Positions 1 to 8,865 of a stretch of DNA of 64,000 nt are shown here, one piece after another. Position numbers and translations under genes: made by a program. Positions within the stretch are counted from its first letter, which is position 1; each line of letters starts with the position of its first letter. A model generated the notes under the pieces. That model was given only the letters and a program-made list of their open reading frames with translations. It did not search any database and was not told the DNA's origin. Origin of the DNA: Pseudomonas fluvialis (GTDB taxonomy: Bacteria; Pseudomonadota; Gammaproteobacteria; Pseudomonadales; Pseudomonadaceae). The stretch covers positions 339,989 through 403,988 of the forward strand of contig NZ_JACHLL010000004.1 in assembly GCF_014207935.1 (NCBI RefSeq), given 5' to 3'.

Positions 1-1
1 A

Positions 2-2479
2 CTCCCCAGCCTGCCCAGCGAACTGGCGCCAGCGCTGATGGCGGACTTGCCACAGGGTGTATTCATCACCAATCATCTGCAGCAGGTGGTGATGGCCAAT
101 GCCGCGCTGCTGAACACCTGTGGTCTCAGCGAGGCCATGCTGATCGGAAAACCCGGCGACTTTCTGCTGCATCCGCTGAGCAATCCGCAACAGCATGCCG
201 CCATCCTCGCCGCTCTCGCCGGCGAAGCCAGCTTCCAAGGTGAGCTGTGCCAGCAACGCCCCAGTGGCGAACTGTACTGGGCCGAACTGCACCTGGTGCC
301 ACTGCACACGGCCACGGGCGCCTTCAGCCACTGCCTGGGCACCCTGCATGACATCAGCATCCGCAAGCAGATCGAACTGGAGCTGCAGGCCAGCGAGCAG
401 CGCTACCTGGACCTTATCGAACACATTCCCGCCGGCGTCGTGGTGCATGGCGCCCATTCGGAAATCCTCCAGGCCAATGCCCGCGCCTGTGACCTGCTGG
501 GGCTGAGCCTGGAGCAGATGCGCGGTCTGGAGGCCATCGATCCGCAGTGGCAATTTCTCAAACCCGACGGCACACCGATGGCGCTGGAGGATTACCCGGT
601 CAACCAGGTACTGCGTGATCGCCTGCGCGTGCAGAATCTGGTGGTAGGGGTCAAGCGCAACGACGCCACCGGCCTGGTCTGGGCCATGTGTAATGCCTTT
701 CCGGTGCTGGATAACGGCGGCCAGCTCAGCGAGGTGGTGGTGTGCTTCACCGAGGTCACCGATCTCAAGCGCACCGAGCAGGCCCTGCGCAAATCCGAGG
801 AGCGCCTGCGCCTGGTGCTGCTTGGTTCCAACGATGCGCCCTGGGACTGGGACCTGCAAAGCCAGAGCGTGTACTACGCACCACGCTGGTGGCAAATGAT
901 CGGTCTGGCGGTCGAGGAGCAGCCGCCGACCATCGCCCTATGGGACAGCCTGCTGCACCCGGACGACAAGCAGCGGGTGGATGCCAGCCTGGTGCGCATT
1001 CTCGGCTCCAGCGTGCAGAGCTTCGAGCTGGAGTTCCGCCTGCGGCACAAGGAGGGCCACTACGTGCCGCTGCTATCGCGCGGTTTCATCCTGCGCGACG
1101 AAGACGGCACGGCATTGCGCGTGTCCGGCACCAATACCGACCTCACCGAACGCAAGCTGGCCGAGGAGCGCATCCACCAGCTGGCCTATTTCGATGCCCT
1201 GACCGAACTGCCCAACCGCCGCCTGCTCATGGAGCAGTTGCGCAAGGCCCTGCTCGGCTGCGCGCGCCACCAGCGCCAGGGCGCCCTGCTGTTCATCGAC
1301 CTGGACAATTTCAAGGCACTCAACGACACCCTCGGCCACGACATGGGCGATCACCTGCTGCAGCAGGTGGCGCAACGCCTGCGCGACAGCGTGCGCGAGG
1401 TCGATACCGTGGCGCGCCTGGGCGGTGACGAGTTCGTGGTGATGCTCGAAGACCTCAGCGAACAACCGCAGGAAACCGCCCTGCAGGCGGAGATGGTCGG
1501 GCAGAAGATTCTCGCTGAGCTGAACCGCCCCTACAGCCTCAGGGAGCGCCCGTACCACAGCACGCCGAGCATCGGCATCGCTCTGTTCGACCAGCACACC
1601 GCCGGCCTCGATGAACTGCTCAAGCAGGCCGACGTGGCCATGTACCAGGCTAAGGCCGAAGGACGTAACACCCTGCGTTTCTTCGACCCGAGCATGCAGG
1701 CCAGCGTCGACCGCCGCGTGGCCCTGGAGCAGGACCTGCGCGACGGCCTGCAGCGCGGCGAGCTGCTGATCTACTGCCAGCCGCAGGTCAATGTCGCCGA
1801 GCAGATCACCGGTGGCGAAATCCTGGTGCGCTGGAACAGCCCAAGTCGCGGCATGGTCTCGCCAGCCGAGTTCATTCCGCTGGCCGAAGCCACCGGCCTG
1901 ATCCTGCCCCTCGGCGAATTCGTCCTGCGCCAGGCCTGCCAGCACCTCGCCGCCTGGGCCAGGGAGCCGGCACTGGCGAACATCACCCTGGCGGTGAATG
2001 TCAGTGCGCAGCAGATGCACGAGGACTTTTTCGTCGAACAGGTGCTCGGCATCCTCCTGGAAACCGGCGCCAACCCGCAGCGCCTCAAGCTGGAACTGAC
2101 CGAGAGCCTGCTGGCCAAGAATATCGACGACATCATCGCCAAGATGAATCGCCTGCGTAGCCATGGCATCAGCTTCTCGCTGGATGATTTCGGCACCGGC
2201 TACTCCTCGCTCAGCTACCTCAACCGCTTCCCGCTGGAACAGCTGAAGATCGACCAGTCCTTCGTCCGCGATGCAGTCATCGAGCCCGGCAATGCCGACA
2301 TCGCCCGGGTCATCATCGCCCTGGCCGACAAGCTGCAGCTGAAGGTGATCGCCGAAGGCGTGGAGACCGCCGAGCAGCGCCAGTTCCTGCTCGATAACGG
2401 CTGCCAGCACTTCCAGGGTTTCCTGTTCGGCCGGCCGATGCCCATGGACGAATTCACGGCGCGCTGCCAGCAGGCCTGA
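2..2479 (+). CDS. PAS-GGDEF-EAL cyclic-di-GMP signalling protein (5' partial)
   Basis: A multidomain sensor that makes and/or degrades cyclic-di-GMP. The frame is open to the window edge, so the start lies upstream; the first ATG inside the window is at 38. Counting from that ATG, three PAS-like segments (about 1-110, 115-250 and 255-375, with repeated PAC-type ends) are followed by a GGDEF domain with an intact GGDEF motif near residue 462, preceded by an RxxD inhibitory site (REVD). The C-terminal EAL domain has DDFGTGYSSL and EGVET, but its signature reads EILVRW instead of EALVRW. No membrane segment is visible in this part. Family assignment is certain; the balance of cyclase and phosphodiesterase activity is not known. 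Confidence 0.95.
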   Translation, partial: LPSLPSELAPALMADLPQGVFITNHLQQVVMANAALLNTCGLSEAMLIGKPGDFLLHPLSNPQQHAAILAALAGEASFQGELCQQRPSGELYWAELHLVPLHTATGAFSHCLGTLHDISIRKQIELELQASEQRYLDLIEHIPAGVVVHGAHSEILQANARACDLLGLSLEQMRGLEAIDPQWQFLKPDGTPMALEDYPVNQVLRDRLRVQNLVVGVKRNDATGLVWAMCNAFPVLDNGGQLSEVVVCFTEVTDLKRTEQALRKSEERLRLVLLGSNDAPWDWDLQSQSVYYAPRWWQMIGLAVEEQPPTIALWDSLLHPDDKQRVDASLVRILGSSVQSFELEFRLRHKEGHYVPLLSRGFILRDEDGTALRVSGTNTDLTERKLAEERIHQLAYFDALTELPNRRLLMEQLRKALLGCARHQRQGALLFIDLDNFKALNDTLGHDMGDHLLQQVAQRLRDSVREVDTVARLGGDEFVVMLEDLSEQPQETALQAEMVGQKILAELNRPYSLRERPYHSTPSIGIALFDQHTAGLDELLKQADVAMYQAKAEGRNTLRFFDPSMQASVDRRVALEQDLRDGLQRGELLIYCQPQVNVAEQITGGEILVRWNSPSRGMVSPAEFIPLAEATGLILPLGEFVLRQACQHLAAWAREPALANITLAVNVSAQQMHEDFFVEQVLGILLETGANPQRLKLELTESLLAKNIDDIIAKMNRLRSHGISFSLDDFGTGYSSLSYLNRFPLEQLKIDQSFVRDAVIEPGNADIARVIIALADKLQLKVIAEGVETAEQRQFLLDNGCQHFQGFLFGRPMPMDEFTARCQQA

Positions 2480-2550
2480 AGCCGAGTTGATCCGCATCAC
2501 GCTGCATCGGCGGATGCTCGGGCAGACTGGCCACAAAAAGGAGTTCGGCC

Positions 2551-2985
2551 ATGCGCATCCTGCTGTATTTCCACCTGCTCGGCGCCAGCGTCTGGATTGG
2601 CGGCCACCTGGTGCTGGCCCTCGGCATCCTGCCCGGCGCCCTGCGCCGGCGAGACGTGCAGGCTATCCGCAACTTCGAGCAGGTCTTTGAAAAGATCGGC
2701 CTGCCAGCCCTGCTGCTGCAGGTGATCAGCGGTTTGTGGCTGGCCACTCAGTGGTTACCCCATGCCCTGTGGCTGGGCGACAGCCCGCAGGCAGGGTTGA
2801 TCCAGGCCAAGCTCGGTCTGCTGGCGCTGACCGCCGCCCTTGGCGTGCATGCGCGCCTGGTCCTGATCCCGCGACTGAGCGCCGAACGCCTGCCGGTCCT
2901 GGGCTGGCACATTGCGCTGATCACGCTCTCGGCCCTGGCTTTTGCCTGGGTAGGCAGCGCTTTCCGCTTTGGCGGACTGTTGTAG
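2551..2985 (+). CDS. CopD-like small integral membrane protein
   Basis: A 144-residue hydrophobic protein with about four membrane segments (roughly 1-25, 50-70, 85-105 and 115-140). The first helix has the pattern FHLLGASVWIGGH, the His/Trp-Gly arrangement typical of CopD/DUF2269-type proteins, and a further His lies near the last helix (GWHIAL). CopD relatives are linked to copper handling, but no copper gene is adjacent, so the substrate is not established. An AAGGAG ribosome site precedes the ATG. It lies 71 bp after the GGDEF-EAL gene on the same strand. Confidence 0.75.
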   Translation: MRILLYFHLLGASVWIGGHLVLALGILPGALRRRDVQAIRNFEQVFEKIGLPALLLQVISGLWLATQWLPHALWLGDSPQAGLIQAKLGLLALTAALGVHARLVLIPRLSAERLPVLGWHIALITLSALAFAWVGSAFRFGGLL

Positions 2986-3133
2986 AAACCGCCGAAAACG
3001 ATCTAAAAAAGCGCACCGCCTTAATTGCTTTGTCATCACAAAGCTTGCACTCTCGAACCCTGTTTGGCCCGCTGCGGCGCATGCGCCGCGGCCCTGCCGA
3101 TGGATACGAACCCACCTACGCCAAGGACCCGCC

Positions 3134-3808
3134 ATGCTCACTCTGCGCCCCCTCGCCACCGCCCTGCTGCTGGGCAGCCTGACCCTCACCGGCTGCACCG
3201 CCAAATATGCCGATCAGCAGCAATTCTCCGGCTACCTGCGCGACTACTCGAAACTGGAAAAAACCGAATCGGCCTCCGGCCAGCCGGTACTGCGCTGGAT
3301 CGACCCGAGTTTCAAGGCGCAGAACTATCGCAACATGGTGGTGCAGAGCGTGCAGTTCTATCCGGCGCCCAAGCCCTCCGAGCAGGTCAACACCCAGGCT
3401 CTGGAAGAGTTGTATCGCTACACCAACAGCCAGGTGAAAAACGCACTGAGCAAGAAGTTCCAGCTGATCGACCTGAAGAACGGCGCCAATATCAGTGGCA
3501 GTCAGACCCTGATCTTCCGTGCGGCAATCACCGGTGTATCGACCAGCACCGAATCGCTCAAACCCTACGAAATCATCCCGATCGCCCTGGTCACTGCCGC
3601 CGCCATGACCGCTGCCGGCGAGCGCGACAAGAACAGCGAACTGTTCCTTGAAGCCGAGCTCATCGACGCCAGCACCGGCAAACCCGTGCTGCAGGTGGTG
3701 CGCAAAGGCTTCGGCAAGAACCTGGACAACGATGAACAGCAGGTCACCCTGGACACCCTCAAGGGCGTAATCGACAGCGTGGTGCGCGATATCGAGCAGT
3801 TCCAGTAA
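3134..3808 (+). CDS. DUF3313-family lipoprotein
   Basis: A 224-residue predicted lipoprotein. The N-terminus MLTLRPLATALLLGSLTLTG followed by Cys21 is a signal peptide with lipobox LTGC, so the protein is probably anchored in the outer membrane. The body resembles DUF3313 proteins, whose role is unknown. The same frame is open upstream to 2969, but only the ATG at 3134 puts the signal peptide at the N-terminus. A hydrophobic patch around residues 155-170 (IIPIALVTAAAMTAAG) is typical of the family. A strong terminator follows the stop. Confidence 0.8.
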   Translation: MLTLRPLATALLLGSLTLTGCTAKYADQQQFSGYLRDYSKLEKTESASGQPVLRWIDPSFKAQNYRNMVVQSVQFYPAPKPSEQVNTQALEELYRYTNSQVKNALSKKFQLIDLKNGANISGSQTLIFRAAITGVSTSTESLKPYEIIPIALVTAAAMTAAGERDKNSELFLEAELIDASTGKPVLQVVRKGFGKNLDNDEQQVTLDTLKGVIDSVVRDIEQFQ

Positions 3809-3826
3809 CGCAGGTGCTGCCATACG

Positions 3827-3853
3827 AAAGGGGCTCCGCGGAGCCCCTTTTTA
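3827..3853. terminator. Bidirectional Rho-independent terminator
   Basis: An AAAGGGGCTCCG/CGGAGCCCCTTT inverted repeat with a T run on the plus side and an A run on the other. It sits between the convergent DUF3313 lipoprotein and chrA genes and can serve both. Confidence 0.85.
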
Positions 3854-3864
3854 CTGCCCGAGGT

Positions 3865-5205
3865 TTACCTCAGCGTCTGCGCCAGCAGCCCGAGCAGAGC
3901 GGCCCCCGCCAGCACCTCGATGACCCCGCGTTTGAACAGCAGCAGCGCCAGCGCCGCCAGCAGGGCAATCAGCGCCGCCGGCCATTCGAAACTGCCACTC
4001 CAGCCCTGCGGCCAGAGCACATGCCAGGCGAAGAACAGCGCCAGGTTGACGATCACGCCCACCACCGCGGCGGTGATGCCGGTCAGCGGCGCGGTGAACT
4101 TCAGCTCGTTGTGGGTCGACTCCACCAGCGGCCCACCGGCCAGGATGAACAGGAACGACGGCAGAAAGGTAAACCAGGTAACCAGCGCCGCCGCCAGTGC
4201 TCCACCGACAAAAGCCGACTCGGGGCCGAACACCGGCTGCACATAGGCACCGACGAAACCGACAAAAGCCACCACCATGATCAGCGGCCCCGGCGTGGTT
4301 TCCCCCAGCGCCAGGCCATCGATCATCTGCGTTGGCGTCAGCCAGCCGTAATGCCCCACCGCGCCCTGATAGACGTAAGGCAGCACCGCATAGGCGCCGC
4401 CAAAGGTGAGCAGCGCCGCCTTGGTGAAGAACCAGGCCATCTGCGTCAGCGTGCCCTGCCAGCCGAACAGCGCACACAGCAGTGCCATCGGCAGCAACCA
4501 CAGCAGACCACCGACCAGCAGCAGGATAATCAGGCGCGACAGGTGAAAGCGCGCATGGGCTGGCGGCGGCGTGTCGTCATCGATCAGCGCCGGACCATAA
4601 TCGCGCTGCTGCCCCGCATGCCCGCCGCCGACGGCAAAATACTGCGGCGCCAGACGACCACCAACAAAACCAGCCAGTGCCGCGCCGAGCACGATCAGCG
4701 GAAACGGCACCTCAAGGGCGAAGATGGCGACAAAGGCCGCCGCCGCAATCGACCACAGCCAGTTGTTCTGCAATGCCCGCGAGCCGATGCGATGCGCCGC
4801 CTGCAGAACGATGGCAGTCACCGCCGGCTTGATGCCATAGAACAGCCCGGCCACCAGCGGTTGCTCGCCGTAGGCGATGTACAGCCAGGACAGGGCGATC
4901 AGAATGAACAGCGAGGGCAACACGAACAGCACCCCGGCGACGATGCCGCCCCAGTGGCGGTGCAGCAACCAGCCGATATAGATCGCCAGCTGCTGGGCCT
5001 CGGGCCCGGGCAGGACCATGCAGTAGTTCAGCGCATGCAGGAAACGCCGCTCGGAAATCCAGCGCCGACGCTCGACCAGCTCTTGATGCATGATCGCAAT
5101 CTGCCCGGCCGGCCCGCCGAAGCTGATGAAGCCCAGCTTGAGCCAGAAGTGCAAGGCCGTGACAAAGCTGACCCGAGTGGGGACGGCAGAAGCGCTATCG
5201 CTCAT
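3865..5205 (-). CDS. chrA: Chromate transporter ChrA (two-domain)
   Basis: A 446-residue inner-membrane protein of the CHR family, which exports chromate. It has the long two-domain form: an N-terminal half containing KLGFISFGGPAGQIAIMHQE, and a C-terminal half repeating the signature (FTKAALLTFGGAYAVLPYV, then DGLALGETTPGPLIMV). About 10-12 hydrophobic segments are visible. The two FGG motifs and the two PGP motifs (CMVLPGPEAQQ and ETTPGPL) are intact. No chrB regulator is adjacent. The ATG at 5205 fits the family N-terminus. Confidence 0.95.
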   Translation of the reverse strand: MSDSASAVPTRVSFVTALHFWLKLGFISFGGPAGQIAIMHQELVERRRWISERRFLHALNYCMVLPGPEAQQLAIYIGWLLHRHWGGIVAGVLFVLPSLFILIALSWLYIAYGEQPLVAGLFYGIKPAVTAIVLQAAHRIGSRALQNNWLWSIAAAAFVAIFALEVPFPLIVLGAALAGFVGGRLAPQYFAVGGGHAGQQRDYGPALIDDDTPPPAHARFHLSRLIILLLVGGLLWLLPMALLCALFGWQGTLTQMAWFFTKAALLTFGGAYAVLPYVYQGAVGHYGWLTPTQMIDGLALGETTPGPLIMVVAFVGFVGAYVQPVFGPESAFVGGALAAALVTWFTFLPSFLFILAGGPLVESTHNELKFTAPLTGITAAVVGVIVNLALFFAWHVLWPQGWSGSFEWPAALIALLAALALLLFKRGVIEVLAGAALLGLLAQTLR

Positions 5206-5262
5206 GGTGCAAGAGCCCGGAAATCACAAAACCGGCACTCTAGCAGCTTGGGCATGACAATA

Positions 5263-5297
5263 AAAAAGCCCGACCAGTCTGCCTGATCGGGCTTTCG
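5263..5297 (-). terminator. Rho-independent terminator of the first YdcH-type gene
   Basis: On the minus strand an AAAGCCCGA...TCGGGCTTTTTTAT hairpin with a T-rich tail starts about 20 bp after the stop codon at 5314. Confidence 0.8.
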
Positions 5298-5313
5298 TGA
5301 CAGCGCGGGCTAA

Positions 5314-5583
5314 TCAGCCGCCGCAGGCACCGCAGCACTCGCCCTGGGACTTCTTCAGCATGCGCGCCAGATCGTCCTTCAGCGCCACGCGCTGCTGCTT
5401 GAGACCGCCGAGGGTCACGTCATCCAGCAGTTCGACGCCGTCTTCGACGCGGCAGATGCGCTTATCCAGCTCCTCGTATTCACCGGCCAGGCGGGCAAAG
5501 TGGTTATCGCTCTGACGCAGCTCATGCAGGGCATCGCGCAGTTCCGGGAAATCTTGAATCAACGGGTGGTGATCTACATGCAT
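5314..5583 (-). CDS. YdcH/DUF465-family small protein
   Basis: An 89-residue charged, largely helical protein of the DUF465 (YdcH) family, whose members are short coiled-coil proteins of unknown role. The segments HPLIQDFPE, LDKRICRVEDG and LKQQRVALKDDLARML fit the family. A Cys-rich tail (GECCGACGG) is unusual and might bind metal; this is inference. An in-frame TTG lies nine bases upstream, but the GGAG sequence is correctly spaced only for the ATG at 5583. A paralogue lies immediately upstream. Confidence 0.85.
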   Translation of the reverse strand: MHVDHHPLIQDFPELRDALHELRQSDNHFARLAGEYEELDKRICRVEDGVELLDDVTLGGLKQQRVALKDDLARMLKKSQGECCGACGG

Positions 5584-5659
5584 CGGGGGCAACTCCGTGG
5601 TTGGCTGTTGGGGTCAGACTAACCAGCCACCTGCCGGTCGCCGTTGACCGGGATCAACA

Positions 5660-5926
5660 TCAGTGCAGGTCCGCACTGGCTTTGGCCTGGCACAGGCGTT
5701 CAGCCAGCTCATCCTTGAGGCCCACGCGCTGCAGCTTGAGGCCCAGCAGCAGACAGTCGTCCAGCGCCTGGCGCCCGGCCTCGACCGTGAATATCCGCTC
5801 ATCCAAGCGATGGTACTCATCGACCAGATGCTGAAAGTGACCGTCGCAACGTTGCAGGAGCTGCAACTGAGCAACGTACTCGGGAAACTCGCGTTCCAGG
5901 GGATGCTTCTGCAATGGCATAACCAT
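5660..5926 (-). CDS. YdcH/DUF465-family small protein (paralogue)
   Basis: An 88-residue DUF465 protein, similar in layout to the next gene (HPLEREFPEYVAQL, LDERIFTVEAGRQALDD, LKLQRVGLKDELAERL) but without the Cys-rich tail. The two genes are in tandem 76 bp apart and probably arose by duplication. Two ATGs are possible: 5926, four bases after GAGGA, and 5920, ten bases after it. Function unknown. Confidence 0.8.
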   Translation of the reverse strand: MVMPLQKHPLEREFPEYVAQLQLLQRCDGHFQHLVDEYHRLDERIFTVEAGRQALDDCLLLGLKLQRVGLKDELAERLCQAKASADLH

Positions 5927-6023
5927 ACCGTCCTCGCAGGTGACAGACTCAAGCCTAGCAGGCCCTTGCCTGGACGCCGTCGGCCTGTGCTTAACTAAAG
6001 TCAGTCACAACACGAGCCTCATC

Positions 6024-6768
6024 ATGTCGAATAGTCGCTGCGGTGCCTGCCGTGACGGCCAGGCCCTGAACTTTCCCATCAGCATGGCCTTCCAGCCCAT
6101 CTGCGACTTGCAGAACCGCAAGGTCTTTGCTCACGAAGCGCTGGTCCGCGGCCCCCCAGGGCGAGTCGGCCGGCTCACTGCTGCAACAGGTGGATACCGA
6201 TAATCTCTACGCCTTCGACCAGGCCTGCCGGATCAAGGCGGTCGAGCTGGGCGCGCGTCTGAACCTGCCAGGGCTGCTGTCGATCAATTTCATGCCCAAC
6301 GCCGTCTACCAGCCAGAAACCTGTATTCGCGCCACTCTGGAGGCTGCTGCGCGCTTCGGCTTTCCACTGGAGCGGATCATCTTCGAGGTGACCGAACAGG
6401 AGCAGGTGCTGGACATCGAGCACCTGCTGCGGATTCTGTACGCCTATCGCAAACAGGGCTTCAAGACGGCGATCGATGACTTCGGTTCCGGCTATGCCGG
6501 CCTCAACCTGCTGGCGGATTTCCAGCCCGATCTGCTCAAGCTGGACATGGAACTGATTCGCGGTATCGACCAGGACAGCGTGCGCCAGGTACTGGTCGAC
6601 GGCACGGTGCAAATGTGCCGCCGCCTAGGTGTCGAGGTTATTGCCGAAGGCGTGGAAACCCGCGAGGAGCTGGCCGCACTGAAGGACATGGGCATCCATC
6701 TGTTCCAGGGCTATCTGCTGGCCCGGCCGGGATTCGAGTCACTGCCGGAAGTCGACCTCGCCCTCTGA
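6024..6768 (+). pseudogene. Stand-alone EAL-domain protein, frameshifted
   Basis: An EAL-type cyclic-di-GMP phosphodiesterase relative broken by a +1 frameshift. The N-terminal part (MSNSRCGACRDGQALNFPIS ... FAHEALVRG) is read from the ATG at 6024; the rest (QGESAGSLLQQVDTDNLYAF ... DDFGSGYAGL ... EGVETREE) continues one frame over to the stop at 6768. The junction is a run of six C at 6152-6157; five would restore a continuous protein of about 247 residues with GPQGE at the join. The N-terminal CRACRDG-like Cys pair precedes the domain. Everything else looks intact, so this is either a recent lesion or a base-calling error. Confidence 0.85.
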
Positions 6769-6823
6769 ACCGGAGCTGCATTACACTGGGTCGCATCTCC
6801 ATCTGGAAGGAACACACAACAGC

Positions 6824-7234
6824 ATGAGCATCCTCAGCGAATTCAAGGCCTTCGCGGTCAAAGGCAACGTCGTCGACATGGCCGTGGGCATCATCATCGG
6901 CGCCGCATTCGGCAAGATCGTCACCTCCTTCGTCGGCGACGTGATCATGCCGCCGGTGGGCCTGCTGATCGGCGGGGTGGATTTCACCGACCTGGCCATC
7001 ACCCTCAAGGCCGCCGAAGGCACTGCCCCGGCGGTCATGCTGAGCTACGGCAAGTTCATCCAGACCATCCTCGACTTTGTCATCGTCGCGTTCGCCATCT
7101 TCATGGGCGTCAAGGCGATCAATCGCCTCAAGCGTGAGGAAGCCGCTGCCCCGGAAGCCCCGCCGGCACCGACCAAGGATCAGGAGCTGCTCAGCGAAAT
7201 CCGCGACCTGCTCAAGGCCCAGCAGAAGCCCTGA
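6824..7234 (+). CDS. mscL: Large-conductance mechanosensitive channel MscL
   Basis: A 136-residue inner-membrane channel that opens on hypo-osmotic shock. The N-terminal amphipathic helix ([20 protein letters not shown]), the pore helix TM1 with [20 protein letters not shown], a periplasmic loop, TM2 ([19 protein letters not shown]) and the charged C-terminal helix ([16 protein letters not shown]) are all present. Length matches the family. GAAGGAA precedes the ATG, and a terminator follows the stop. Confidence 0.98.
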   Translation: MSILSEFKAFAVKGNVVDMAVGIIIGAAFGKIVTSFVGDVIMPPVGLLIGGVDFTDLAITLKAAEGTAPAVMLSYGKFIQTILDFVIVAFAIFMGVKAINRLKREEAAAPEAPPAPTKDQELLSEIRDLLKAQQKP

Positions 7235-7251
7235 CGCGACCAGCGGTAACG

Positions 7252-7276
7252 ACGGCGCCTGCGGGCGCCGTTTTTG
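7252..7276 (+). terminator. Rho-independent terminator after mscL
   Basis: ACGGCGCC, loop TGCG, GGCGCCGT, then a T run. Confidence 0.85.
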
Positions 7277-7393
7277 TTTCAAGCGGCGAGCCGCTCGCTC
7301 GGCAGCTGACGGATGAAGTTGTCGGCCCGGGCCGTCATACTGGCGGTCCTTATCGATAGTCCACGTCACGCCCGAACCCGACCAGCAGTCCGT

Positions 7394-8518
7394 ATGCCCC
7401 TATTCAGCACGCCCTTCGCCCAGCTCGACCTGATTCGCCAGCCGGACCAGGCCAACGATCCGTTGCAGGCCTTCGATGCCGCCGACGAGTACCTGCTCAA
7501 CCACCTGCATGAGCAGGGACTGGCGGCGGATGCGCGCATACTGCTACTCAACGACGGCTTCGGCGCCCTGGCCTGTGCGCTCGCGCCCCATTGCCGAGTG
7601 ACCAGCAGCGGTGACTCCTTCCTCGGCGCCCTGGCCCTGCAGAAGAATCTGGCGCGCAATGACCTGCCTGCCAACAGCGTGCCCTTCGTGCCGGCCAGTG
7701 CCCCGTTCGAGGGGCCATTCGACTGGGTGCTGATCCGGGTGCCCAAAACCCTGGCCCTGCTGGAAGAACAACTGATCCGCCTGCATGGCCAGCTGGCGCC
7801 CGGTGCCAGGGTTGTCGCCGCCGGCATGATCAAGCACCTGCCCCGTGCCGCCGGTGAACTGCTCGAACAGTACATCGGCCCGCTGCAGGCGTCCCTGGCG
7901 GTGAAGAAGGCGCGTCTGCTGTTAGCCACTCCCGAGGCGAGGCCTACGCCCGTGTCGCCCTACCCGACCCGCTACCGGCTGGACAAACCCGCGCTGGAGC
8001 TGGCCAACCACGCCAACGTGTTCTGCCGTGAAGGCCTGGATATCGGTACCCGCGCCTTCCTCCCGCACCTGCCCAAGGCTCTTGGCGCACTGCGTGTGGC
8101 GGACCTGGGTTGCGGCAACGGCGTGCTCGGCATCGCCTATGCCCTGAGCAATCCGCAGGCGCAGCTGACGCTGGTGGACGAGTCGTTCATGGCCGTGCAG
8201 TCGGCTCAGGAAAACTGGCAGGCCGCGCTGGGTGAGCGCAGCGTCAGCATCCGTGCCGGCGACGGCTTGGCCGAGCAAGCCGCCGACTCCCTCGACCTTG
8301 TGCTGTGCAACCCGCCGTTCCACCAGCAGCAGGTAGTCGGCGACTTCCTCGCCTGGCGCATGTTCCAGCAGGCCCGTGCTGCGCTGGTCACCGGTGGCGA
8401 ACTGTGGATCGTCGGCAATCGCCACCTGGGCTATCACGCCAAGCTCAAGCGCCTGTTCCGCGGCGTCGAGCAGGTAGCGGCCACCCCCAAGTTCGTCATC
8501 CTGCGAGCCAGCAAGTAA
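7394..8518 (+). CDS. rlmG: 23S rRNA (guanine-N2)-methyltransferase RlmG
   Basis: A 374-residue SAM-dependent methyltransferase that modifies guanine in 23S rRNA (G1835 in Escherichia coli). It has the two-domain RsmC/RlmG form: a degenerate N-terminal methyltransferase-like half and a catalytic C-terminal half with VADLGCGNGVLGI (SAM-binding motif I, near residue 240) and LCNPPFHQ (catalytic motif IV). The frame is open upstream to 7313, but the ATG at 7394 gives the usual start (MPLFSTPFAQLDLIRQP). RsmC is the alternative paralogue; length and N-terminus favour RlmG. Confidence 0.88.
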   Translation: MPLFSTPFAQLDLIRQPDQANDPLQAFDAADEYLLNHLHEQGLAADARILLLNDGFGALACALAPHCRVTSSGDSFLGALALQKNLARNDLPANSVPFVPASAPFEGPFDWVLIRVPKTLALLEEQLIRLHGQLAPGARVVAAGMIKHLPRAAGELLEQYIGPLQASLAVKKARLLLATPEARPTPVSPYPTRYRLDKPALELANHANVFCREGLDIGTRAFLPHLPKALGALRVADLGCGNGVLGIAYALSNPQAQLTLVDESFMAVQSAQENWQAALGERSVSIRAGDGLAEQAADSLDLVLCNPPFHQQQVVGDFLAWRMFQQARAALVTGGELWIVGNRHLGYHAKLKRLFRGVEQVAATPKFVILRASK

Positions 8519-8523
8519 GTCCG

Positions 8524-8865
8524 CTAGCGCTCCTCCAGCAGGCGCTGCAGTTCCTCGCTCAACGGCATCGGCTGGAAGGCACTGACCCGTGCCCGCCCGT
8601 TGTTGCCCAGCGGCACCCACAGCCGTGAAAACAACAGCGCGGCGACTATGCGCGGCACCTGCCCGGCCACTTCGCGCCAGTCGCGGCCCCGCCAGCCGGC
8701 CCTGAGCATCAGCCAGTGCGCGCGGGCGTGCTGCAGCGGCAGACGCTGGCCGAGGATATGGGCTCGTTCCAGCCAGGCAACACCGGCCTGCAGATCGCCC
8801 CTCGCCAGGGCAGCCTCGCCCTCGGCAAACGCACGTTGCAGGGCTTCGTCCAGCTCAGTGCGCAT
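8524..8865 (-). CDS. DUF3703-family protein
   Basis: A 113-residue soluble protein resembling DUF3703, a family of unknown function often found near metal-resistance genes. The segment ALARGDLQAGVAWLERAHILGQ looks like a TPR-type helical hairpin, followed by HARAHWLMLRAGWRGRDWRE and a conserved G-N-GRARVS region. The ATG at 8865 overlaps the end of the upstream cation transporter gene by 11 bp, so the two are probably co-translated and share the MerR-type promoter. Confidence 0.8.
   Translation of the reverse strand: MRTELDEALQRAFAEGEAALARGDLQAGVAWLERAHILGQRLPLQHARAHWLMLRAGWRGRDWREVAGQVPRIVAALLFSRLWVPLGNNGRARVSAFQPMPLSEELQRLLEER

Noticed and set aside
1073..2536. A 487-codon minus-strand open frame
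   Set aside because: Antisense to the GGDEF-EAL coding region; composition of a mirror frame.
3814..5286. A 490-codon plus-strand open frame
   Set aside because: Antisense to the well-supported chrA gene, and it runs through two terminators.
7236..7248. CGACCAGCGGTAA shared with 28138-28150
   Set aside because: A 13 bp match in high-GC DNA can occur by chance, and no wider similarity surrounds it.
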